This document shows positions 1-6,044 of a DNA stretch of 12,449 nt, piece after piece. The DNA is from Flavobacteriaceae bacterium (GTDB lineage: Bacteria; Bacteroidota; Bacteroidia; Flavobacteriales; Flavobacteriaceae): positions 1 to 12,449 of the forward strand of contig JAIEMH010000400.1 of the NCBI GenBank assembly GCA_019752245.1. Reading direction: 5' to 3'. The number at the start of each line of letters is the position of its first letter. Positions within the stretch are counted from its first letter, which is position 1. Under the pieces are notes generated by a model. That model searched no databases. It was not told the DNA's origin and saw nothing but the letters and a program-made list of their open reading frames with translations. Made by a program: the position numbers and the translations under genes.

Positions 1-18
1 AGGGATTTTAAATTATAC

Positions 19-41
19 TTATCAATAAAAGTTGTTGATAA
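19..41 (-). terminator. weak AT-rich hairpin after the DUF2721 gene
   Basis: TTATCAA (19-25) and TTGATAA (35-41) form a 7-bp inverted repeat around a 9-nt loop. It begins directly after the stop codon of the DUF2721 gene read on the minus strand. No clear U-tract follows on that strand, so a role as a terminator is only a guess from its position. Confidence 0.25.
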
Positions 42-449
42 TTAGTCTTTTGGCTTTTCGTTGTCTAATAAATCACTCAAATGAACACGCAAGGCATTGA
101 CAGAAATACTAATTTCCCAAAAAGAAATTCCTAATGAAATTAATAAACATAGTAAACTAGCACCAAAAATATAAATTCCTACTATTTGCAATTCCAGAAA
201 TAAAACTAGCATTGCAAAAACAGAAAGAAACAAACACAAAACACCAAAAAGTTGCATGTAACGAATCAAGGTAAGACGCAAGTTGAGGTTGTGAATTTCA
301 AGAAGGATACTTTTATTTTCTTTTTCGTCGTAGGTTTTCTTTAAGCCACGAACAATTTGTGCAATTGTCAAAAATCGATTGGTATAAGCCAATAATATTA
401 ATGAAGTTGCAGAAAATAATAGAGCTGGAGTTTCTATGTTAAGTGTCAT
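42..449 (-). CDS. DUF2721 family small membrane protein
   Basis: A 135-residue protein of unknown function that fits the DUF2721 family (PF11026). Three hydrophobic segments are visible, at about residues 7-25, 64-86 and 88-110. A charged cytoplasmic-type stretch (about 33-63) separates the first two. The family-like pattern TNRFLTIAQIVRGL follows helix 1, and the conserved-looking tail WEISISVNALRVHLSDL follows helix 3. The N-terminal helix looks like a membrane anchor rather than a cleaved signal, because no signal-peptidase site is apparent. The gene lies 120 bp downstream of htpG on the same strand, but a strong terminator stands between them, so it probably has its own weak promoter or depends on read-through. 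The start is the only ATG in front of helix 1. Assignment to the family is by pattern; no biochemical role can be deduced. Confidence 0.8.
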   Translation of the reverse strand: MTLNIETPALLFSATSLILLAYTNRFLTIAQIVRGLKKTYDEKENKSILLEIHNLNLRLTLIRYMQLFGVLCLFLSVFAMLVLFLELQIVGIYIFGASLLCLLISLGISFWEISISVNALRVHLSDLLDNEKPKD

Positions 450-510
450 TTTATTTTTATTTCAAATTTCGATATTCTAAATTGAATATTGAATGTTTTT
501 TAATTTTTTT

Positions 511-543
511 ACAAAAAAAACCTGTAAGTTTTCACTCACAGGT
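511..543 (-). terminator. intrinsic terminator of htpG
   Basis: Read on the minus strand, ACCTGTGAGT, a GAAA tetraloop and ACTTACAGGT form a 10-bp stem (520-543) with one G-U pair. It is followed at once by eight U residues (513-520). On the plus strand the same position would be an A-C mismatch and there is no T-run, so the hairpin is oriented for htpG, whose stop codon is 27 bp upstream. Confidence 0.85.
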
Positions 544-569
544 CTATTATCTATTTATTATCTAAAAAT

Positions 570-2456
570 CTATTTAATCAACTCAAAACTTCTCTTCACA
601 AAAGCAGTTAATTCTTCGCCTTTTAATAATCCTTGAGAGATTTTAGCCAAATCTAATGCTTGTTTTACAAGATGTTCTTGAATGTTTTTGTCGGTTGTGT
701 TTAAAATTGTAGTTGCCAATTCTGAGTTAGAATTTACCACTAAATTATACATTTCTGGCATATTTCCCATTCCAAACATTCCGCCACCACCAGTTTGACT
801 CATTTCTTTCATTCTTCGCATGAACTCTGGTTGCGTAATGATAAATGGCGATGCGTTGCTATCTAAAGCTTCTAATTGAACATTATAAGTTGGTTTTGGC
901 ACTAAAGTTTCAATAACTGTTTTCAACTTTTCTGAATCATCTTCTGATAATTTAGAAATTTGATTTTCGTCTTTTTCGATTAATTTTTCTACAGAATCAC
1001 CATCAACTCGAACAAAAGTAAGATTCTCATTATCACCTTCTAATTTCTGAATTAAATGCGAAATAATTGGCGAATCTAATAACAAAACATCATAACCTTT
1101 GTCTTTTGCAGCAGCAATATAACTGTGTTGCGCATCTTTGTTAGAAGCATAAAGCACTACCAATTTTCCGTTTTTGTCAGTTTGGTTGGCTGCTAATTTT
1201 TCTTTCAGTTCTGCTAATGTGTAATAGGCATCATCAACTGTTGGATACAAAACAAAGTCGCCTGCTTTTTCATAAAATTTAGGTTCAGATAACATTCCGT
1301 ATTCCAAAACAATTTTAATGTCGTTCCATTTCTTTTCAAAATCTTCTCGGTTTTCATTGAACAAACCTTTCAATTTATCAGCAACTTTTCTAGTGATGTA
1401 ATTTGAGATTTTCTTCACATTACTATCGGCTTGCAAGCCTGAACGAGAAACGTTTAACGGAATATCTGGAGAATCAATAACACCTTTTAACATTCCAAGA
1501 AATTCGGGAACAATTCCTTCTACATTATCAGTTACAAAAACTTGATTCTGATACATTTGAATCTTGTCTTTTTGCATTTGCATGTCATTTGACATTTTTG
1601 GAAAGTATAAAATTCCTGTCAAATTGAACGGATAATCTACATTCAAATGAATATTGAATAATGGTTCTTCAAATTGCATTGGGTACAATTCATGGTAAAA
1701 AGTTTTATAATCTTCATCCGATAAATCAGCAGGTAGTTTTGTCCAAGCCGGATTTGGATTATTTATGATATTGTCTACTTCAACAGTTTCTGCAACGTAA
1801 TCGTCTGTTGCGTTTTCAGGTTTTGGTAACGTTTCAGTTCTATTTCCAAACTTAATGGCAATTGGCATGAACTTGTTGTACTTAGTCAACAATTCACGAA
1901 TTTTGTATTCTTCTAAAAACTCTAATGAATCTTCGGCAATGTGAAGAATTATTTCACTTCCGCGAGTGGTTTTGTCTGATGGTTCCAAAGTGAACTCTGG
2001 GCTTCCGTCACATGTCCAATGCGCAGCTGGCTCGTCTTTGTAAGATTTTGTAATGATTTCAACTTTTTCAGCAACCATAAAAGCAGAGTAAAAGCCTAAT
2101 CCAAAGTGACCAATTATTCCTGAATCTTTGGCAGAATCTTTGTATTTTTCAAGAAATTCTTCAGCGCCAGAGAAAGCAACTTGATTGATGTATTTTTCAA
2201 CTTCATCAGCTGTCATACCAAGTCCTTGATCAATAATGTGGAGTTTTTTTCCTTCTTTATCGATTTTTACTTCAATAATTGGATTGCCATATTCAACTTT
2301 AGCTTCTCCAATACTAGTTAGATGTTTTAGTTTTAATGTTGCATCTGTAGCATTAGAAACCAATTCACGAAGAAAAATTTCGTGATCGTTGTAAAGAAAT
2401 TTTTTAATTAATGGGAAAATGTTTTCTACCGAAACATTAATTTTTCCTGATGCCAT
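570..2456 (-). CDS. htpG: molecular chaperone HtpG (bacterial Hsp90)
   Basis: ATP-dependent cytosolic chaperone, acting as a dimer that remodels client proteins. At 628 residues it has the normal full length. The N-terminal GHKL ATPase domain shows the N-box LRELVSNATDA (E31, N35, D38), the DxGxG motif DQGLGM (76-81), the lid/glycine motif GHFGLGFYSA (116-125) and RGSEIILHI (165-173). The middle domain carries NVSRSGLQ, whose R338 matches the family's conserved ATP-contacting arginine. The C-terminal domain holds a Gly/Met-rich loop (556-568, GGGGMFGMGNMPE) before MYNLVVN, a loop I associate with Bacteroidota HtpG. The start ATG gives the usual short lead into the KINVSVENIFPLIKKFL helix. The gene is transcribed alone: a candidate promoter lies upstream and a strong hairpin follows the stop. 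No CIRCE-type inverted repeat is visible upstream. Confidence 0.97.
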   Translation of the reverse strand: MASGKINVSVENIFPLIKKFLYNDHEIFLRELVSNATDATLKLKHLTSIGEAKVEYGNPIIEVKIDKEGKKLHIIDQGLGMTADEVEKYINQVAFSGAEEFLEKYKDSAKDSGIIGHFGLGFYSAFMVAEKVEIITKSYKDEPAAHWTCDGSPEFTLEPSDKTTRGSEIILHIAEDSLEFLEEYKIRELLTKYNKFMPIAIKFGNRTETLPKPENATDDYVAETVEVDNIINNPNPAWTKLPADLSDEDYKTFYHELYPMQFEEPLFNIHLNVDYPFNLTGILYFPKMSNDMQMQKDKIQMYQNQVFVTDNVEGIVPEFLGMLKGVIDSPDIPLNVSRSGLQADSNVKKISNYITRKVADKLKGLFNENREDFEKKWNDIKIVLEYGMLSEPKFYEKAGDFVLYPTVDDAYYTLAELKEKLAANQTDKNGKLVVLYASNKDAQHSYIAAAKDKGYDVLLLDSPIISHLIQKLEGDNENLTFVRVDGDSVEKLIEKDENQISKLSEDDSEKLKTVIETLVPKPTYNVQLEALDSNASPFIITQPEFMRRMKEMSQTGGGGMFGMGNMPEMYNLVVNSNSELATTILNTTDKNIQEHLVKQALDLAKISQGLLKGEELTAFVKRSFELIK

Positions 2457-2499
2457 ATTTTTACTTTTAAGTTAAACTTTTTTTGTAAATTTAGCTATT

Positions 2500-2531
2500 C
2501 AAATAGAGTACCAAATCTAAAAATATGACAA
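2500..2531 (-). promoter_or_regulatory. candidate htpG promoter
   Basis: On the minus strand TCTATTTG (2500-2507) matches the Bacteroidota -7 box TAnnTTTG at 7 of 8 defined or free positions. A TTG (2529-2531) lies 21 bp upstream, inside the 17-23 bp spacing described for Flavobacterium promoters. It would give a leader of about 35-40 nt. AT-rich sequence makes chance matches common. Confidence 0.4.
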
Positions 2532-2597
2532 ATTGACGTAGTAGTAATTCTATAATTTTATTCATTTTTTGTATAAAGAAGGAATTAAAAATGTCGT

Positions 2598-2605
2598 TAT
2601 ATTTG
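2598..2605 (+). promoter_or_regulatory. candidate -7 box for the lipoprotein pair
   Basis: TATATTTG is a perfect match to TAnnTTTG and lies 28 bp before the ATG of the lipocalin-like lipoprotein, giving a leader of about 20-25 nt. The nearest upstream TTG (2569-2571) is 26 bp away, slightly beyond the usual spacing, so only the -7 element is supported. Confidence 0.5.
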
Positions 2606-2633
2606 CAGTATAATAACTTAAATTATTTTAAAC

Positions 2634-3107
2634 ATGAAAAAAAGTATAATCTTACTATTGTTAGCAGTTGCATTTATTGGTTGTAAGCCAAAGCAAACGG
2701 TTACAAATACTAAATTAGACAAAAAGACCGAAGTAGCTCTTAAAGGAAATTGGACAATAAATGCGGTAACGTACCCAGGTTCAGATTACATTAAAGTAAC
2801 TTCTTTTGACATTGCCGATTCTAAGTGTTTTGTTGGTAGTACATGGAAATTTATTTCTAATAACAACAAAGGTGATATGGCTTTGAATAGTTCAAGTTGT
2901 ACTAGTTTTTCTTCACCAATTACTTGGTATATTAACAAAGATGGTCAGTTTGTAATGAAAATTATAAATGAAACTAAATCTAAAAAAGTACTTGAAGGAT
3001 ACGTTTTAACTGTTACTAATCTTACAGAAAACTCGTTCCATTTGGTTGACAAAGTTAATGTAGGCGGAAAGATGATTGATGTAGTTTATCAATTTCAAAG
3101 AAATTAA
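2634..3107 (+). CDS. lipocalin-like lipoprotein
   Basis: A 157-residue predicted lipoprotein. The N-terminus MKKSIILLLLAVAFIGC is a type II signal peptide with the lipidated cysteine at residue 17. The mature protein starts KPKQT, with no acidic cluster of the kind used as a surface-export signal in Capnocytophaga/Flavobacterium lipoproteins, so an inner-leaflet outer-membrane location is the simpler guess. LKGNWTINAVTYPG (36-49) is the usual opening strand of lipocalin-like proteins of Bacteroidota. Alternating beta-type segments run to the C-terminal VVYQFQRN. C65 and C89 could form a disulphide. The ligand is unknown. The gene is 22 bp upstream of an OmpA-like lipoprotein gene on the same strand with no terminator between, so the two are probably co-transcribed and may act together at the outer membrane. 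The fold assignment is by pattern only. Confidence 0.78.
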   Translation: MKKSIILLLLAVAFIGCKPKQTVTNTKLDKKTEVALKGNWTINAVTYPGSDYIKVTSFDIADSKCFVGSTWKFISNNNKGDMALNSSSCTSFSSPITWYINKDGQFVMKIINETKSKKVLEGYVLTVTNLTENSFHLVDKVNVGGKMIDVVYQFQRN

Positions 3108-3129
3108 ATAATTTAAAAATTAAAACAAT

Positions 3130-3825
3130 ATGAAAAAAGTTACCTTATATTTAATGATATGTGTACTGAGTTTAGGTTCGGTACTATCTAGTTGTGAAGC
3201 TGCTAAAAATACTAATAAAACACAACGTGGCGCAGCTATTGGTGCTGTTGCAGGTGGAGTTCTTGGTGCAGTTTTAGGAAATAATATTGGAAAAGGTGGA
3301 AACGGAGCTTTAGGTGCTGTTCTTGGAGGTGTTATTGGTGGAGTTGCTGGTGGAGTTATTGGAAACAAAATGGACAAACAAGCGCGTGAAATTCAAACGG
3401 CTTTACCTGGAGCAAAGGTAGAAAGAGTAGGAGAAGGTATTAAATTAACGCTAGGAGAAAATTCAGTGCGATTTGATACTAATAAATCTACTTTGACTTC
3501 TACCGCTAAAGCTAATTTAGATAGATTGGTTCCAGTTTTTCAAAGCTATGCAGATACTGATATTGTAATCTATGGTTATACAGATAGTTCAGGAAAAGTA
3601 GAGTATAATCAAACTTTGTCTGAGCAAAGAGCTGCATCTGTAAAAGCATATTTGGCATCAAAAGGGTTAAATACTGCTCGTTTCAGTACAACTGGAATGG
3701 GAATTGCCGATCCAATTGCAACAAACGAAACTGCCGAAGGAAAATCTCAAAACCGTCGTGTTGAATTTGCTATTACTGCAAATGATAAAATGGTTCAAGA
3801 TGCTAAAAAAGAAGCAGGAAACTAA
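3130..3825 (+). CDS. OmpA-family lipoprotein with glycine zipper
   Basis: A 231-residue outer-membrane lipoprotein predicted to tether the membrane to peptidoglycan. The signal peptide ends at SVLSSC, putting the lipidated cysteine at residue 22. Residues 34-78 form a glycine zipper: a run of G/A at short intervals (GAAIGAVAGGVLGAVLG, then a second block) of the type that packs helices in or against a membrane. An OmpA C-terminal domain occupies about 112-215. It contains VRFDTNKSTLT, YGYTDSSG with D152 (the diaminopimelate-contacting position in the family), LSEQRAASVKAYL, TTGMG and NRRVEF with R209/R210. The architecture resembles YiaD-like lipoproteins. A short charged tail follows (216-231). 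It is the second gene of a pair with the lipocalin-like lipoprotein and is closed by a clear terminator. The start is fixed by the signal peptide. Confidence 0.9.
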   Translation: MKKVTLYLMICVLSLGSVLSSCEAAKNTNKTQRGAAIGAVAGGVLGAVLGNNIGKGGNGALGAVLGGVIGGVAGGVIGNKMDKQAREIQTALPGAKVERVGEGIKLTLGENSVRFDTNKSTLTSTAKANLDRLVPVFQSYADTDIVIYGYTDSSGKVEYNQTLSEQRAASVKAYLASKGLNTARFSTTGMGIADPIATNETAEGKSQNRRVEFAITANDKMVQDAKKEAGN

Positions 3826-3847
3826 AAAATATTTTTTTATAGACAGT

Positions 3848-3879
3848 AAAGCGTTCATATTTTATGAGCGCTTTTTTTT
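3848..3879 (+). terminator. intrinsic terminator of the lipoprotein pair
   Basis: AAAGCGTTCATA (3848-3859) pairs with TATGAGCGCTTT (3863-3874), a 12-bp stem with one T-G wobble and a 3-nt loop. It is followed by an eight-T run (3872-3879). It lies 22 bp after the OmpA-like stop codon and separates that pair from the TetR-like gene. Confidence 0.88.
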
Positions 3880-3904
3880 GTTTCAAATATTTTGAACGAT
3901 ATTT

Positions 3905-3948
3905 AACAAAACTTTTTGTTTAAAACATTCAGATAATTGTTAAACAAT
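3905..3948 (+). promoter_or_regulatory. two palindromes upstream of the TetR-like gene (possible operator)
   Basis: AACAAAActTTTTGTT (3905-3920) is a perfect 7-bp inverted repeat with a 2-bp spacer. ATTGTTaAACAAT (3936-3948) is a perfect 6-bp inverted repeat about a single base. Both are built from AACAA/TTGTT half-sites and their centres are about 30 bp apart. A weak -7-like box, TAACTTTA (3952-3959), follows directly and the ATG is at 3978. Such placement would suit autoregulation by the adjacent TetR-like protein, but AT-rich palindromes also arise by chance. Confidence 0.3.
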
Positions 3949-3977
3949 AATTAACTTTACAATCAAATTTAATTCAA

Positions 3978-4646
3978 ATGGAAACAGCAAAGAAAGCAAC
4001 AGCAAAAAAGAAATTGATTGATGACAATGCCATCATTTCTAAATACATGGATTATGTTCTTGAAAAAGGTGAAGAGCCTAACAATGTTTTCTCGTTTTGT
4101 AAAGAGCACAAAATAGAAGAATTCGATTTTTATACTTTTTTTGGTTCGATTGATGCTTTGAAGCAGGAAATTTGGGTTAAGTTTTTTGAAAATTCAATAG
4201 GAACAATTCAAAAAGAAGCGGCTTTTGAAGGCTATTCAGATAAAAATAAATTATTGACATTGTATTTTACTTTGTTTGAATTATTAACTTTAAATAGGAG
4301 TTATGTATTGTTTACACTCAAAGAAAACAAAGAAGGATTAAAAAATTTAAAAAGCTTAAAACTTTTTAGAAACCATTTTAAAGAATTTATCGTATCTATA
4401 GTAAATGATAGCATTGAGAGTAATGATAAAGTAGCAAAAATTACTAAGCCAGTGTTCTCTGAAGGTGCTTGGATTCAGTTCTTATTTTTATTGAAATTTT
4501 GGATAGAAGATACTTACAAAGGTTTTGAAAAAACAGATGTTCTTATCGAGAAGTCTGTTAATACAGTTGTTGATTTACTAGATACAAAGCCACTAGAAAG
4601 TTTATTTGATTTGGGAAAATTCCTTTGGAAAGAAAAAATGAATTAA
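3978..4646 (+). CDS. divergent TetR-family protein
   Basis: A 222-residue all-helical protein with TetR-family layout. After a Lys/Ala-rich lead (1-17), residues about 19-66 line up with the TetR DNA-binding domain. IISKYMDYVLEKGEEPNNVFSF corresponds to helix 1 and the turn, FCKEHKIEEFDFYTFFGS to the helix-turn-helix (usually A..AGVSKGTFYRYF.S), and IDALKQEIW to helix 4. The FY..F.S signature is kept, but the usual Gly-Val-Ser turn is replaced by KIEEF, so DNA binding is plausible, not certain. The remaining 150 residues are aromatic-rich helices that I would place with the TetR_C_23-like C-terminal domains of Bacteroidota. The stop is followed after 3 nt by the ATG of an ABC1-type kinase gene, so the two are translationally close and presumably functionally linked. 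Ligand and target are unknown; palindromes upstream hint at autoregulation. Confidence 0.78.
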   Translation: METAKKATAKKKLIDDNAIISKYMDYVLEKGEEPNNVFSFCKEHKIEEFDFYTFFGSIDALKQEIWVKFFENSIGTIQKEAAFEGYSDKNKLLTLYFTLFELLTLNRSYVLFTLKENKEGLKNLKSLKLFRNHFKEFIVSIVNDSIESNDKVAKITKPVFSEGAWIQFLFLLKFWIEDTYKGFEKTDVLIEKSVNTVVDLLDTKPLESLFDLGKFLWKEKMN

Positions 4647-4649
4647 TAC

Positions 4650-5960
4650 ATGAAAACATTAGATAAAATTCCAACAGGAAAAATAGAAAGAGCTAGTCAA
4701 TTAGTAAAAACCGGATTTAAAGTAGGAGGAAATTATGTTGCCTATTATGGTGAGAAAATAGTAAATCCGTCTTTAAATCGCGACAAATTAAATGAAAGCA
4801 ATGCTGAAGATATTTATGATGGATTAAAAAATTTAAAAGGAAGTGCTTTAAAAGTTGCTCAAATGTTGAGTATGGATAAAAGCATTATGCCACAACAATA
4901 TGTAGATAAATTTTCGCTGTCGCAGTTTTCCGTTCCACCATTATCAGCACCATTAGTTAGAAAAACATTCAAAAAATATTTAGGTCAATATCCAGAGAAC
5001 TTATACGATACATTTACGCCAGATGCTATGAATGCTGCGAGTATCGGTCAGGTACACAAAGCGACCAAAGATGGGAAAAATCTTGCTGTGAAAATCCAAT
5101 ATCCAGGTGTAGCAGACAGTATAAGTTCGGATTTGGCTTTAGTTAAACCATTTGCTATTAGAATGTTTAATATTAAAGGTAAAGATTCTGATAAGTATTT
5201 TAAGGAAGTTGAAGATAAATTATTGGAAGAAACAGATTATATTCTTGAATTAAAGCAAAGTATAGAAGTTTCAGATTGGTGTAAAAATATTGAAAATTTG
5301 AAGTTTCCTAAATATTATCCTGAGATGTCGTCTGAGAAAATATTGACAATGGAATGGATTGATGGTGAACATTTGTCTGAATTTGCAGCGCACAATAAAG
5401 ATGCTGTTAAAGGTGATAAAATTGGTCAAGCATTGTGGGATTTTTACATGTATCAAATGCATCATTTGAAGCAAGTTCATGCCGATCCACATCCAGGAAA
5501 TTTCTTGATTGACAAAGAAAGTAAGTTAGTAGCTATTGATTTTGGTTGTATAAAGCATGTTCCAGAAGAATTTTACGTTCCGTATTTTGAATTAGCCGAT
5601 CCAAAAGTGATTGATAATCCAAAATTATTTAATGAAAAATTATATGAATTAGAGATTTTACGTCAAGATGATTCTAAAGAAGAAATAGTTTATTTTACCA
5701 AATTATTTCATGATTTATTGAGTTTGTTTACTAAACCGTTTCATGGTGATTTCTTTGATTTTTCCGATGATGATTTTTTTGGTCAAATTGCAGCAATGGG
5801 CGAAGATTTTGCTAAAGACACACAGTTGCGTAAAATGAATGGTAATAGAGGTTCAAAACATTTTTTGTATATCAATAGAACCTTTTTCGGATTGTATAAT
5901 TTATTACACGATTTAAAAGCAAGAGTTGATACAAAAAATTATGAAAAATATATTGGTTAG
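4650..5960 (+). CDS. ABC1/UbiB/COQ8-family atypical kinase
   Basis: A 436-residue member of the ABC1 (AarF/UbiB/COQ8) protein-kinase-like family. The family-defining KxGQ region is present as GSALKVAQMLSMD (64-76), but with alanine in place of the glycine (K68, Q71 kept). The alanine-rich nucleotide loop reads NAASIGQVHKA (128-138), followed by the ATP-contacting lysine in AVKIQYPGV (K148). EETDYILE (193-200) supplies the ExD-type residues, HADPHPGNF (277-285) is the catalytic loop (D279, N284), and IDFGCI (296-301) is the metal-binding DFG. The C-terminal pair of membrane helices found in E. coli UbiB is not apparent, so the protein may be soluble or peripheral. UbiB/COQ8 support ubiquinone synthesis. 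Bacteroidota generally make menaquinone, so the role here is open (lipid or quinone handling is inference). It is the second gene of an operon with the TetR-like gene and is followed by a terminator. Confidence 0.9.
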   Translation: MKTLDKIPTGKIERASQLVKTGFKVGGNYVAYYGEKIVNPSLNRDKLNESNAEDIYDGLKNLKGSALKVAQMLSMDKSIMPQQYVDKFSLSQFSVPPLSAPLVRKTFKKYLGQYPENLYDTFTPDAMNAASIGQVHKATKDGKNLAVKIQYPGVADSISSDLALVKPFAIRMFNIKGKDSDKYFKEVEDKLLEETDYILELKQSIEVSDWCKNIENLKFPKYYPEMSSEKILTMEWIDGEHLSEFAAHNKDAVKGDKIGQALWDFYMYQMHHLKQVHADPHPGNFLIDKESKLVAIDFGCIKHVPEEFYVPYFELADPKVIDNPKLFNEKLYELEILRQDDSKEEIVYFTKLFHDLLSLFTKPFHGDFFDFSDDDFFGQIAAMGEDFAKDTQLRKMNGNRGSKHFLYINRTFFGLYNLLHDLKARVDTKNYEKYIG

Positions 5961-5989
5961 ATAAAGATTGTTTATTGGTTAGGTTGATT

Positions 5990-6022
5990 AGAGCGATATT
6001 TCACTTTTAGTATCGCTCTTTT
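5990..6022 (+). terminator. intrinsic terminator of the TetR-like/ABC1 operon
   Basis: AGAGCGATA (5990-5998) and TATCGCTCT (6011-6019) form a perfect 9-bp stem with a 12-nt loop, followed by TTTT (6019-6022) and further T-rich sequence. It lies 29 bp after the ABC1-kinase stop. It also sits just beyond the stop of the convergent minus-strand gene, but on that strand no U-tract follows. Confidence 0.8.
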
Positions 6023-6044
6023 CTGTTATTGTAGTAATTTAGTT

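Noticed and set aside
2457..2633. Heat-shock operator (CIRCE-type repeat) upstream of htpG
   Set aside because: No TTAGCACTC/GAGTGCTAA inverted repeat or near match is present, so no heat-shock operator is called.
3120..3377. Minus-strand open frame encoding a Pro/Thr/Ala-rich protein
   Set aside because: It is the antisense of the glycine-zipper region: Gly-rich codons read backwards give proline. It has no sensible start context and overlaps a well-supported OmpA-like gene.
3667..3895. Short open frames on both strands over the end of the OmpA-like gene and its terminator
   Set aside because: They overlap conserved OmpA residues and the terminator hairpin, and their translations show no recognisable domain.
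5271..5492. Minus-strand open frame inside the ABC1-type kinase gene
   Set aside because: It lies opposite conserved kinase motifs, including the catalytic loop, and has no features of a real protein.
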